NCBI GenBank assembly: GCA_033977485.1 | Contig: CM066998.1 | Location: 60,540,274 to 60,604,273 of the forward strand | Direction: 5' to 3' | DNA: 64,000 nucleotides | From: Hydrangea macrophylla | Taxonomy: Eukaryota; Streptophyta; Magnoliopsida; Cornales; Hydrangeaceae | Shown here: positions 1 to 10,187 of the stretch, in pieces | Numbering within the stretch: the stretch's first letter is position 1 | How the letters are laid out: every line of letters begins with the position of its first letter | Notes under the pieces: generated by a model | Database searches by the model: none | Told to the model about the DNA's origin: nothing | Seen by the model: only the letters and a program-made list of their open reading frames with translations | Made by a program: the position numbers and the translations under genes

Positions 1-293
1 GATCGAAGTAGTCTCGATCGATCGAACGCTCTGTACTCGAGCGATCGAACAGGTTTCGATCGATCGAAACCTTCTGTTGTTCGAGCGATCGAATAGAGTT
101 CGATCGATCGAGACAGACTCTTTGTCAGGTTTTCTGTTTCACAGTTTTTTAAAAGTATTTTGAAATTAAAAGTTTAATTTTAACGTATTCTGCAAAATTT
201 TTAATCATTCTGTGAAATAGAATGTTCAAGCGATTGAACAGTGTTCAATCGATCGAAGGTTCGAGCGATCGAACGGTCTTCGATCGATCGAAC
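1..293 (+). repeat. Leader array of TCGATCGATCGA-type palindromes (copia 1)
   Basis: About nine near-palindromic 12-mers lie in two clusters (about 14-113 and 228-293). They are variants of TCGATCGATCGA and TCGAGCGATCGA at roughly 22-24 base spacing, and the two variants tend to alternate. The same motif recurs in the 3' LTR just upstream of the TATA box (6533-6645). No protein-coding signal is seen. They could be protein-binding sites, RNA hairpins or methylation targets; the sequence alone does not decide. Confidence 0.8.
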
Positions 294-551
294 TATGACA
301 GAGAAGTTAGATGCTGTTTTGAGTTCTAATTCAGTATGTAAAGAGTTTATATACTGTGTGAATCAATTAAGGGTTCCAATAGTTATATTTTGTTATATAT
401 ATGCGTGGATGTGTGTTCAACTAACCTTTTGCAGCAAAAGTTAGTCGCTATCTCCCATGGCGCCAAGAGCATTTAATTTTGTGTTTGAATGTTTTTAGAT
501 TGGTGTGTTATTTTAAGTTTGGTTTGGTTTTAAGGCATATGTAAAGGGCGC

Positions 552-584
552 TGCGACTTCAATCCTACAAAAAGGAAAGTCGCA
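552..584 (+). other. Conserved hairpin in copia 1 leader
   Basis: The outer stem is TGCGACTT (552-559) with AAGTCGCA (577-584). The inner stem is TCCT (563-566) with AGGA (573-576), closing a six-base loop. A three-base bulge sits on the 5' side. Copia element 2 has the same architecture at 15018-15056 with a different outer stem but the same TCCT/AGGA and loop size, and both are followed by GGTTTCCCTAGCC. Compensating stem changes indicate a structure kept at the RNA level. It lies in the untranslated leader, where packaging and dimerisation signals usually lie, but its role is not known. Confidence 0.7.
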
Positions 585-679
585 CCGGTTTCCCTAGCCT
601 TTTATTTTGTTGTTGCTATTTCTATTTCTAGATAAATTGTAAGCTTCAAAAGAGGCATAGGTTCAATGTAATAGAATTA

Positions 680-800
680 GAATATCCATGAAGATGGAGC
701 AAGGAGCCGTTGTCCATGAAGATGGAGCTGGAGGCGATCAAACCAAAAGCAGGTTCTATGGAGATAGAGCCATGGGAGATAGAGGCATCGTTTGGATGTC
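680..800 (+). repeat. Purine-rich direct repeats in copia 1 leader
   Basis: Short direct repeats of the type CCATGAAGATGGAGC occur several times between 687 and 770. Copia element 2 has a comparable block at about 15155-15245. The repeats contain ATG triplets, but no convincing upstream reading frame is seen. Function unknown. Confidence 0.5.
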
Positions 801-1520
801 TTTTATTTCATTTTAGTTTTTTGTTTTATGTGCTTTGTTTGTGATTGGCGTACAATACATTGTTGCATGCACGCAAAACAAGTTTTCTAAAATAAAATTC
901 AAAAACCGTTTTCAACACATTAGTAAACATTAGATGTTTATGGGAAGTGTGTAGAAACAGATTTTCTCAAAAAGCAAAATCCTTTTTTACTAAATCTAGT
1001 GGGAGAGGGTCTTATTAATTACACCCACGATCTTCCATTAACGGTTCACTGTAAGATGAGTGATGCATTCTGTGTCACCTCGCCAGGGGTGATCATTCCA
1101 TACGGAGGATGCATTACTCATTGGTTACTAGATGTGAACTTCTTTTGATAAGGATCAATCAGACGTGTTAGAGGGTGACCACCATACGGAGGCGCTACTT
1201 GAGACGGTTGTGATTGGATCCTAGTTAATGGTACACACTAGCTAAGCTATGGATAAGGGATCCCACACGGGGCATTATTCAGAAACTTAGAGATCAAATA
1301 GGTTCGGAAGTCATAACTTGTTTTGCAAGAGTTGCATAGCGGATAAGTTATGATAAATTGAAAGATCGAACATTGACCACCACACGGAGGCTTTATTCTT
1401 TCGTTTCGATATTCTGGCGACTTAGTTTTAAAATAAGAGTTTTAAAAGGATTCTTTTATTTCAAACTGTCAAATTCTGATATCCATATTTATTTTGTTTT
1501 GATTTTTTCAGTAAATCATA

Positions 1521-4500
1521 ATGTCTGGATCTGCATTTAGTCCACTTGCCACCATACTCACTCAAAACAAGTTAACTGGAAACAACTACACTGAATGGAA
1601 ACGTAATCTTGACATCGTGTTAACTGCGGAGGATCACATATATGTCCTCACCACCCCATGCCCCGAAGAACCCGCTGCAAATGCTTCGGCTGCTGCTAGA
1701 CGCGAGTTCGATAAATGGAAAAAGTCGAATGGGATGGCTCGTTGTTACATATTGGCTTCTATGGCTAATGTGTTACAACACCAATACCAGTCGAACAGTT
1801 CCGCCAGTGACATTATCGAATCCCTGAAAAAGATGTTTGGGGAGCATGGCAGGCCTGCCAGACAGGTAGCTATGCAGAAGATAATGAGTGCTAAGATGTC
1901 GGAAGGGACTCCAGTCAAAGAACATGTTTTGAAAATGATTGGTTATTTAAACGAGCTGGAGACCCTAGGTGCTAACATCGATGCACAGACCCAAGTTGAT
2001 ATGATCCTCAATACGCTGTCGCCATCATTCGCTCAATTTAAACTGAATTATAATATGAATAAAATGGATTTTTCAATGAGTGAATTGATGAGCTCTTTAT
2101 TGGCAGCGGAAGGGGTGATCAAACCTGGGGGCAGCGTTTTAAACGTTGAGAAAAGCGCTTCCTCTTCCCGATCTATGCCGAAAGGAAAGAAAGGGAAGAA
2201 GAAGGCTAGCACTGGTGGTTCAAGTGTTGGACCAGTCCCTAAGATTGCAAAATCTAAGGGAAAAGGTAAGGGCAAAGGGAAGGTGGGTGGCCAAGGCAAA
2301 GGAAAGTGTTTCCAATGCGGTGAGAAGGGCCACTGGAAGAGGAACTGTCCAGAATTCTTAGCTACAAGAGTTCAAGGTATGATTGAATCACATGTGATTG
2401 AAGTAAGTTTTATAACGGATACTTCAAACACTTGGTGCATTGATTCTGGTGCGACTAACCATATCTGTAATTCATTGCAGGGGTTCAGATCAACCAGGAA
2501 GTGCAGTGATGGGGAAATCGTACTTACTCTAGGTTCTAGCGCAACCGTTTCTGCGGTTGCTATAGGAGTCGTAGTTTTAGAATTTCTAGACAATAAAGTT
2601 TTGATTTTATCAGATGTACTTTACGTCCCTTCAATGAGACGTAATTTAATTTCAGTTTCTAATTTATCGAATAATGGTTATTCTTTTCATTTTGGAACTG
2701 AAGTTGTGATTAAAAGAAATAGTTCTTTTATATGTTCTGGTGTTAAATCAAATGGTTTATATGTGATTACTCCCAATATTTCTAAAGATTCTTGTATGGA
2801 ACTTAATAACTCAGTGGTAACTGTACCATCTAAAAGAAAGAGACCTTCCACTAATCCAACAAAGCTTTGGCATATGAGGCTTGGTCATATCAATCTAAAT
2901 AGGATTGGCAGACTAGTCAAAGAAGGGGTCTTAGGCGATTTGGTTCTCGAACCAATAGAAGTCTGCGAGTCTTGTTTAGAGGGTAAGATGACCAAAAGGC
3001 CCTTTCCTGCAAAGGGCAATAGAACCAATGCATTGTTGGAATTAGTTCATACTGATGTGTGTGGACCAATAAATATTAGAGCAAGGGGTGGTTATGAGTA
3101 TTTCATAACATTTACTGATGACCACTCTAGGTATGGATATGTGTACCTAATGCAGCACAAGTCTGAAGCCTTTGAAAAGTTCAAAGAGTTTAGGGCTGAA
3201 GTGGAGAAGCAATTGGGCACACATATCAAGGCCATTCGATCTGATCGAGGTGGCGAGTACCTCTCTAATGAATTTATTGATCACCTCGTACAGAATGGGA
3301 TTCTGTCACAGTTGACTGCACCTGGCACGCCTCAGCAAAATGGTGTAGCGGAGAGAAGGAATCGGACTCTTTTAGACATGACTAGGTCAATGATGAGTTA
3401 TTCTGAGTTACCATTATTTCTTTGGGGTTATGCTTTGGAAACCGCTGCTTACATACTAAATCTAGTACCAAGCAAATCTGTTCCCAGGACACCACGAGAG
3501 ATGTGGATTGGGCGCAAGCCTTCTTTGCAACATCTCCGGATATGGGGATGTCCGGCACATGTGCTAAAAGGAAAGATGAGCAAGTTGGATTCTAGATCGG
3601 AAGTATGTTACTTCGTGGGGTATCCAAAGGGTACTTATGGATGGTATTTTTATGATCCAAGAGAACAGAAGGTGTTCGTCAGTACGAATGCTATTTTCTT
3701 GGAGGATGATTATATCATGAACCATAAACCTAAGGGAAGGATAGATCTTAGAGAGATAGAAGGAGAGCCCTCAGTCCAACCCGTAGTTAATAACGATGTA
3801 AATCAGGAAAACACCACTTCTTCACCTATTTCCGCACCAGTACCTCGTCGTAGTGGGAGAATTATCAGCCAGCCTGATAGATACATGTTCTTAGGAGAAG
3901 TTTTTGAAGCTGTCTCCATAGAATCTGAATCTGATCCTACCACATACGAAGAGGCAATGGCTGATGTTGATTCAGCTCATTGGGTTAAAGCTATGAAGGC
4001 TGAATTGGAATCTATGGATTCTAATCAGGTCTGGGATCTTGTAGAACTTCCAGCCAATATTAAACCCATTGGCTGTAAGTGGGTCTACAAGAGGAAAAGA
4101 GGATCTGATGGAAAGGTTGAGACCTTTAAGGCAAGGCTTGTTGCGAAAGGTTATACTCAGAGGGAGGGCATTGACTATGAGGAAACCTTCTCGCCGGTGG
4201 CCATGCTCAAGTCCATCAGAATACTCTTATCCGTTGCTGCATGCCTAGATTTTGAGATCTGGCAGATGGACGTCAAGACTGCATTCTTGAATGGCAATCT
4301 TGAGGAGGACATCTATATGCAACAACCAGAAGGGTTCATAGCTGGTCGGAAAGGTAACTTGGTATGCAAGTTGCAAAAGTCCATTTATGGGCTTAAGCAG
4401 GCATCCAGAAGTTGGAACATACGATTTGACCAAGCGGTCAAATCGTTTGGTTTCATACAGAATCTGGATGAACCTTGTGTATACAAGAAGAGTGAAGGGA

Positions 4501-5510
4501 AAGTGGTGGCTTTTCTTGTGCTTTACGTTGACGACATTCTACTCATTGGAAATGATGTAGCGGCATTGTCAACGGTCAAGGTTTGGCTAGCTAGTACTTT
4601 CGATATGAAGGATCTAGGAGAGGCGAGCTATATTCTTGGGATAAAGCTCTTTCGGGATCGCAAGCGAAAGATAATGGGATTATCTCAAGCTGGTTATATC
4701 GATAAGGTGCTAACTAGGTTTTCAATGGATAATTCGAAGAAAGGTTTGTTACCTTTCAGGCATGGTTTAGCGTTCTCCAAGGACCAGTGTCCAAAGACAC
4801 AGGAGGAGAGGAATCGCATGACAGGAGTTCCCTATGCTTCTGCAGTGGGAAGTCTCATGTATGCGATGTTATGCACTAGACCAGATATCTGCTTTGCCGT
4901 TGGCATGGTTAGCAGATATCAGTCGAATCCGGGTCCAGAGCACTGGACAGCCGTTAAGCACATTCTTAAGTACTTGAGAAGAACTAAAGATTACATGCTT
5001 ATGTACGGTGGTAGTGAGTTAATTCCAGTGGGATACACTGACTCGGACTTTATGTCAGATAAAGATTTGAGGAAGTCGACGTCCGGTCATCTCTTTACCT
5101 TGGGAGGTGGTGCTGTCAGTTGGAGGAGCATTAAGCAGAAATGCATTGCAGACTCAACTACAGAAGCTGAGTATGTGGCTGCTTGTGAAGCCGCAAAGGA
5201 AGCTGTTTGGCTCAAGAAGTTCCTTATGGAACTCGAGGTGGTACCAGCGTCGCTGTCGCCTATTACGCTTTATTGTGATAATAGTGGGGCAGTGGCTCAG
5301 TCCAAGGAGCCAAGGAACCACGGAAAGGGAAAGCACGTAGAGCGGAAATATCATCTTATCCGAGATATTGTTCAACGTGGAGATGTGACTGTCACCAAGA
5401 TTGCCACAGCTGACAATCTTGCTGATCCGTTTACAAAGGCCTTGCCACAGAAGGTCTTTGATCGTCATCTAGATAGTCTAGGTCTTAGATGTAGTTCTGA
5501 ATGGTTATGA
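1521..5510 (+). CDS. Copia Gag-Pol polyprotein, intact (1329 aa)
   Basis: This single polyprotein makes the coat, protease, integrase, reverse transcriptase and RNase H of copia element 1. Gag occupies roughly residues 1-280 and ends with a CCHC zinc knuckle ([15 protein letters not shown]263 to C276) after a Lys/Gly-rich stretch. Protease shows DSGATNH at D308. The integrase zinc-binding region begins LWHMRLGH near residue 450, followed by the catalytic core (HTDVCGP near 510, then SDRGGEY and [10 protein letters not shown]). RT carries [11 protein letters not shown] and the catalytic YVDD at 1002-1005. RNase H shows YTDSDF near 1174, STTEAEYVA and LYCDNSGAV. The start ATG follows a T-rich tract ending in CAG. 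The stop is followed by the polypurine tract AAGTGGGAGT and the 3' LTR. All catalytic motifs are present and there is no internal stop or frameshift, so it may still be functional. Confidence 0.95.
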   Translation: MSGSAFSPLATILTQNKLTGNNYTEWKRNLDIVLTAEDHIYVLTTPCPEEPAANASAAARREFDKWKKSNGMARCYILASMANVLQHQYQSNSSASDIIESLKKMFGEHGRPARQVAMQKIMSAKMSEGTPVKEHVLKMIGYLNELETLGANIDAQTQVDMILNTLSPSFAQFKLNYNMNKMDFSMSELMSSLLAAEGVIKPGGSVLNVEKSASSSRSMPKGKKGKKKASTGGSSVGPVPKIAKSKGKGKGKGKVGGQGKGKCFQCGEKGHWKRNCPEFLATRVQGMIESHVIEVSFITDTSNTWCIDSGATNHICNSLQGFRSTRKCSDGEIVLTLGSSATVSAVAIGVVVLEFLDNKVLILSDVLYVPSMRRNLISVSNLSNNGYSFHFGTEVVIKRNSSFICSGVKSNGLYVITPNISKDSCMELNNSVVTVPSKRKRPSTNPTKLWHMRLGHINLNRIGRLVKEGVLGDLVLEPIEVCESCLEGKMTKRPFPAKGNRTNALLELVHTDVCGPINIRARGGYEYFITFTDDHSRYGYVYLMQHKSEAFEKFKEFRAEVEKQLGTHIKAIRSDRGGEYLSNEFIDHLVQNGILSQLTAPGTPQQNGVAERRNRTLLDMTRSMMSYSELPLFLWGYALETAAYILNLVPSKSVPRTPREMWIGRKPSLQHLRIWGCPAHVLKGKMSKLDSRSEVCYFVGYPKGTYGWYFYDPREQKVFVSTNAIFLEDDYIMNHKPKGRIDLREIEGEPSVQPVVNNDVNQENTTSSPISAPVPRRSGRIISQPDRYMFLGEVFEAVSIESESDPTTYEEAMADVDSAHWVKAMKAELESMDSNQVWDLVELPANIKPIGCKWVYKRKRGSDGKVETFKARLVAKGYTQREGIDYEETFSPVAMLKSIRILLSVAACLDFEIWQMDVKTAFLNGNLEEDIYMQQPEGFIAGRKGNLVCKLQKSIYGLKQASRSWNIRFDQAVKSFGFIQNLDEPCVYKKSEGKVVAFLVLYVDDILLIGNDVAALSTVKVWLASTFDMKDLGEASYILGIKLFRDRKRKIMGLSQAGYIDKVLTRFSMDNSKKGLLPFRHGLAFSKDQCPKTQEERNRMTGVPYASAVGSLMYAMLCTRPDICFAVGMVSRYQSNPGPEHWTAVKHILKYLRRTKDYMLMYGGSELIPVGYTDSDFMSDKDLRKSTSGHLFTLGGGAVSWRSIKQKCIADSTTEAEYVAACEAAKEAVWLKKFLMELEVVPASLSPITLYCDNSGAVAQSKEPRNHGKGKHVERKYHLIRDIVQRGDVTVTKIATADNLADPFTKALPQKVFDRHLDSLGLRCSSEWL

Positions 5511-5513
5511 GTG

Positions 5514-5525
5514 CAAGTGGGAGTT
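5514..5525 (+). other. Polypurine tract of copia 1
   Basis: The purine-rich CAAGTGGGAGTT lies immediately before the TGTTGGG start of the 3' LTR. It is the expected plus-strand primer site. The identical sequence precedes the 3' LTR of copia element 2 at 19001-19012. Confidence 0.75.
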
Positions 5526-5658
5526 TGTTGGGTTTGTGCCCTCAAACCATTACTTTCTGTATGAGACATTGACATTTTAATATATGGATATCAGCTTTAC
5601 ATTTTATTGTGTATGTTCTTTTCATGAGATGATTGTTAATCCTTAAGTATTATAGTAA

Positions 5659-5704
5659 GTAATTCGTGTGTGTATGAGATGCACACAAGTGAGATACGAA
5701 TTAC
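5659..5704 (+). other. LTR hairpin A of copia 1
   Basis: Stem GTAATTCGT (5659-5667) pairs with ACGAATTAC (5696-5704). Flanking bases extend the pairing imperfectly to about 5643-5720, and a nested GTGTG/CACAC pair lies inside. Copia 2 keeps the stem at 12499-12543 as GTGATTCAT/ATGAATCAC, with two compensating base-pair changes, and keeps the loop-side phrase TGAGAT. Confidence 0.65.
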
Positions 5705-5730
5705 TATTCTTTAATACTTAGAATGTGTCA

Positions 5731-5771
5731 CAGTGGATGATGAGACTGGATACCTCATCAAGTCTACACTG
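5731..5771 (+). other. LTR hairpin B of copia 1
   Basis: Outer stem CAGTG/CACTG (5731-5735 with 5767-5771) and inner stem GATGAG/CTCATC (5739-5744 with 5754-5759). Copia 2 has CAGTG/CACTG and GATAAG/CTTATC at 12570-12610, one compensating pair change in an otherwise similar hairpin. Confidence 0.6.
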
Positions 5772-6532
5772 TAGCATAATTAACTACCATTGGATGGAGT
5801 GATTAATCTCAATCACTAGAGTGTAGCTCTTAGTTGATATGCTAGTGCTTATAGTGCATTGACGGACCTGAGTTTCCTATTGACGCTTAAGGCTGTCAAA
5901 CAGTCAATAGGAACTCATAACTTGTATAAGGTACGTGTTCTCAATCTTGAGACGATTATGAACACAGACTGTGGATATGACTGCTTTGATTTACCAATCA
6001 GTGAGGTCTATAAAAGATCAACACCTGGGTATCTTGGGTATGTCATGTTCATAGGGTTGTGAACATGCATTGTCAAGATAGAATCTACCCTCTGTATCAG
6101 AGTAAGCATTCCCTTGAGAATGTCACCAAGTCGATTACTGAGTACTGCAGTCTTGTTGATAAGAGTTATCAACATGTTTGGTAATCATGAGAGGTGAATG
6201 GGACTCAAGGAATACAAGAAGTAATCATGATTCAGGTTGACAGTAACAGTTATCCGATTACCTGAATATGATTACGAATGCTGACGGTAGAGGGACATTA
6301 GTACACCATACAAGTCTAGTTATCGCTTCGGATATGTTCTTTTGCGTTGGAGTTCAGTTATCGTTTTATAGTGGAGTAAACTTTAACTGACCAGTTAGTT
6401 AGTTTGCTGATCAAAGAGTTTGGTCATGGTAATTAACAAACTGGTCTGAGCCAACAATAAAGAGCCTAGGAGGTCCCACTCTTAGCTCCGCCAGGATGCT
6501 TGGAAAGATGCTTGAGGATGATGTCCAGACAG

Positions 6533-6645
6533 GTTCGATCGATCGAAGATGTCTCGATCGATTGAAGTCTGAAGGTTCGATCGATCGAAGATGGTTCGAT
6601 CGATCGAATGTTCGATCGATCGAAGGAACTTCGATCGCTCGAAGT
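6533..6645 (+). repeat. Palindrome array upstream of LTR TATA box (copia 1)
   Basis: Six near-identical copies of TTCGATCGATCGAAG lie in about 110 bases and end about 20 bases before the TATA box. The position fits a promoter element array. Copia 2 has a similar array of a related palindrome at the same place. Confidence 0.75.
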
Positions 6646-6665
6646 CTAGGTCGGTTCTGGGAATC

Positions 6666-6673
6666 TATAAATA
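6666..6673 (+). promoter_or_regulatory. LTR TATA box (copia 1)
   Basis: TATAAATA followed by GGGCAGC; equivalent boxes occur at 13570 and about 25334 in the LTRs of copia 2. Transcription probably starts about 30 bases downstream and defines the R region. Confidence 0.65.
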
Positions 6674-7024
6674 GGGCAGCTGCGTTCTGGAAAAGGTTGT
6701 TCGTCGTTTTGAACGTCAGAAGCTGCAGAAACTGTTTTGGAGTCCCAAAACCTTCTCTATCCTCTCCATTAGGGTTCCCACCAACCCTAGTCTTTCTGGC
6801 AGGCATCCGCAGGAGTCATAAGGGTGAAGATCATCTAGTGGAGGCTGCTGGAAGTTGAAGATCAGAATTGGGTTCAAGACACTAAGGTATAACTCGTGTC
6901 CCCTCTTGTGCGTATCTGTAGAATTGACGAGTAGTAGATCCAGGCATGCCAATAAAGTTTCATAACTTGATTTTTCCGCTGCGCGTTTAAACTTTCCATT
7001 TAAACCTGTTTTTCCAACAGTGTT

Positions 7025-9480
7025 GACATCTAATTTTTGATGGATCTGATTTTCCATACTTGACAAAGCTTTTGTATGCCATGAAAATTTGTAGACCATT
7101 TCCAAATCTATCTATGAGGTATCAAACCATTTATTCTCTTCAGTATTAGAAGGTTCAATTTATGCTTTCAATATGCTAAAATACCATTAGATAGATTAGG
7201 TTGTGAGCTTTTTAAACTTTATATCGAAAACCAAAGTTCCAGTGTTTTATCTATGTTCAATTTTGGAATATCAATTCCTACTATTGTTAGACCAATTGCC
7301 CTATGGTGTATATGTTGATACATTTCTATGAAATGTATCTGAGTTTTCTTTCAAAAATGTCTATAAATCTTCAAAGACATTTCAAAATAGAAAATGTCTC
7401 TGAATTTTATTTAAGAATTTCTCACTTTTCTGTTAGAAAAATGTCTTCTGATTTTCAGAGACATTTTCAAAACATGTTTGCGAATTTTAAGATTCTTGAT
7501 TAGGGAAATGTCCTCCATACAAAATATTAAGTGAAATTTCACTTGACATACATGAATATTAAATCAAATTTTACTAAACTCGTATATGAATATTAAGTAA
7601 AATTTCACTTAACTTGATATTTGAGGGACTTTGTAACAAACTAAGAATCAAATTGAACTTTAAACTCTTGATAGTTATTCCTATGGACTTTTGCCCAAAT
7701 TTCTATATATTAAATGAAATTTCACTTAACATTTTGAATTCATGAGTTGATGAACTTTGACTTAACATTTTGGTTTGCTATTATGTCCTGCGAAGTCTCA
7801 CATAACATATGTGAATTTCACTCAACATTTGGTCATTTAGGCTTATCCTTTTTTCACATGCATGTTAGTCGCATGAGTTCTCATGCTACAATTATCATTG
7901 AATACAAATGGATTAAATATAAGTGAAATTTTAGATGGAAATTCACACTCAAGCTAAGACAAGAAATGAAAATTAATATTGTCTCTATCATATATGCAAG
8001 ATCTTTTAGCATCCAGTTATGTACACTTATCAACATCAACAAAATTAAAATAAGTTTCAAGTCTAACATCAAGTACACTTATCAACATCCATATATCGGT
8101 AGTCAACATACACTATCCCTAAAAGAAAAAAAAATTCAAATGATCCCTTGTACACCCTCATTGTAAACCATCCTTCAACAAATCAACTGATGCCATACAT
8201 CTTGATTTCCTTTTTTTGTCACATGATGGCATACATCCTCAACAAATCAAATGATGGCGTACACCATCAAGTTTTTGCCATATATCTTGATTTCCATTTT
8301 CTGTCATCTTCAGCTCTCCAGCAAACACCTACAATATGTTGATGGAAATAATAAGTGAAATTTCACTTATGTTGTTTATAATAAGTGAATTTTCACTTAT
8401 TATACATAGCCTATATTATAGAATAGAAAATCAAATGCATCAACTAAATTTAGCAACTCAAAACTAAATGAATCAACTGAACAACTGAATCAAGTGAACA
8501 CAAAATCAACAGAATGATGGGTTTCTGCTTGGTCCCAAACATGAACTCACTCTTTAACTGTGAAATTTGAAGAAGTTTAATATACATCAAATTTCATTGA
8601 ACTCGTACATGAAGATTAAGTGAAATTTCACTTAACTCGGCCTTTGAAGGACTTTTTAACAAACTAAGAATCAAATTGGACTTTAAGATTTTTGATTAGG
8701 TAAAGGTCCTCCATACAAAAATATTAAGTGAAATTTCACTTGATATACATGAATAGTAAGTGAAATTTAACTGTAACGTACATGAATATTAATTAAAATT
8801 TCACGTAACTCGACCTTTGAGGGACTTTTGAACAAACTAAGAATCAAATTGGGCTTTAAACTCTTGACACTTACTTCTATGGGCTTTCACCTAAATTTCT
8901 CTTTTTCCCCCCTTTTCTTTTCTGATTTTTGGTATTTGAAAATGTGTCTGAAAAATCTCAAACTTCACAAAAATTGTATCTAAATTTTGAGAGACATTTT
9001 TTTTTTAAAATGTCTCTGAAAAAATGTCTTTGAAATCTCAAACTTCTCAAAACTTGTATCTAAATTTTCAGTGACATTCTTTGAAAATGTCTCTAAAAAA
9101 CTCAAAGTTGTAAAGAGATTCTCGGATTTTCAAAGACATTTAAAATCACAATATGTCTCTAAAATTTCATAAACATTCTTACATATTTGATAAATTAAAA
9201 ACACCAGTTCTTATTGCTAATGAATTAGTTACTATTGACAAATGTATGATAAATTAAGTGAAATTTCACTTAAAAACAATAAGTTAAAAACATTAAAATT
9301 TTAAAACTAATGAATTTAGTGAATATTCACATATGTCTCTTAAATTTCCAGACATTCTCTAAAAATGTCTATAAAATTTCCATGTTCAAAGACATGCAAT
9401 CTACAAAATTTGACTTTTTTTTTCTTTAAAATTTATATCCAATATGTGTCTTATTTGAAAGGTCTTGACTTGCTGATTCC
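7025..9480. repeat. AT-rich repeat zone with AAGTGAAATTTCACTT palindromes; no gene
   Basis: No coding region is supported. The palindrome AAGTGAAATTTCACTT occurs exactly at 7529, 8353, 8618, 8726 and 9256, with several one- or two-base variants (for example about 7594, 7710, 8383, 8758, 8790). It is embedded in longer direct repeats around phrases like ACTAAGAATCAAATTG. On both sides (about 7310-7500 and 8930-9420) lie repeats of AAATGTCTCTGAAA in both orientations. This arm-centre-arm layout resembles the subterminal repeats of a DNA transposon, but I found no clear terminal inverted repeats or target duplication, so the class is undecided. Confidence 0.55.
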
Positions 9481-10187
9481 AAATATTGATTTTTTTTTTC
9501 AAAAATGGAGTTGCCGTTTGGAAGATATGTCAATTTGAAGTTTGAAAAGAAAAAAAAAACAAAAAGTTGCATCGCTGACATCAACATTGCATTGTTGCTA
9601 TGATTGAAAATAGGAGTTGATGCGCGCGTGATGTTGACATCATCAGAGATGATGTGCGTTGATGAGATTGATAGTCATGCATTATGTCAGCATAACATCA
9701 GTGGTGCTAATGCAATGTGTGGTTGTCTAGAGGGATATTTTGGTAAAAAAAAATGAAAGGACGTCGGAAGATGTTGAAAGATTTTTTGGACCTAATTTGT
9801 TAAAAATTAGTGGCCAAGAGCTTAGACCAAGTGCCCCTTATTTAAATTAAACCCATGCTTTGGGCCCATAAATAATAGAGATCCAATATGTAAGGATTTG
9901 AGTCCCATTCAAATAACTCACTCTTATTAATTACAAGATAGCATGTCTGCATGCAACGTGATACTCTCAAAAGACCAAAACACTTTTTCTTAACCAGATC
10001 CTCAAGTTTGGGTTGAGGTGTGAGGGTGGATCCAGTGGACCCGACCCAAAACCATACCATTATACCACTTGGCCTGCTAGGGACAAAAAGGGAAAGGAAC
10101 ATGCACCGTAGTGATTGTTAATCATATCGAAGATACTTAGTACGCTGATCGGGAAACTCTCCTATTTAGTTGAACATAATGCTAAAA
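9481..10187. other. Intergenic stretch without recognised features
   Basis: Homopolymer A/T runs and a segment around 9565-9720 with repeated GTTGATG/CATCAAC-like words. The open frame on the minus strand near 9842-10102 shows no domain I recognise and is probably chance. Confidence 0.4.

Larger units (their letters stand above)
1..7019 (+). mobile_element. Ty1/copia LTR retrotransposon 1 (5' LTR outside window)
   Basis: This is an LTR retrotransposon of the copia order: leader, one long Gag-Pol frame (protease, integrase, RT, RNase H, in the order typical of copia), polypurine tract and 3' LTR. The window opens inside the leader. Aligning it with copia element 2 at 12387-25895 places the missing primer binding site and 5' LTR a few hundred bases before position 1. 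The 3' LTR starts TGTTGGG at 5526 and ends CCAACA at 7019. The next five bases (7020-7024, GTGTT) should be one copy of the target duplication. The reading frame is intact, so the insertion is probably young, but LTR-LTR divergence cannot be measured here. I do not assign a copia lineage. Confidence 0.93.
5526..7019 (+). repeat. 3' LTR of copia 1 (1494 bp)
   Basis: Begins TGTTGGGTTTGTGCCC and ends TTTTTCCAACA, giving the usual TG...CA ends. It aligns by eye with the LTRs of copia element 2 (start TGTTGGGAATATGCCC; shared phrases such as CAACACCTGGGTAT and the CTGGTAGAGGGACAT-like segment). It contains two hairpins near its start, a palindrome array, a TATA box at 6666 and a polyadenylation-competent downstream region. 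It encodes no protein. Confidence 0.9.

Noticed and set aside
5154..5468. 104-residue minus-strand frame opposite copia 1 RNase H
   Set aside because: Antisense shadow of the intact Gag-Pol frame.
6411..6858. Open frames on both strands across the LTR palindrome array
   Set aside because: Palindromic TCGATCGATCGA units create open frames on both strands; they lie across the LTR promoter and have no domain.
9842..10102. 86-residue minus-strand frame
   Set aside because: No recognisable domain or gene signals, sits in repeat-rich DNA; most likely chance.
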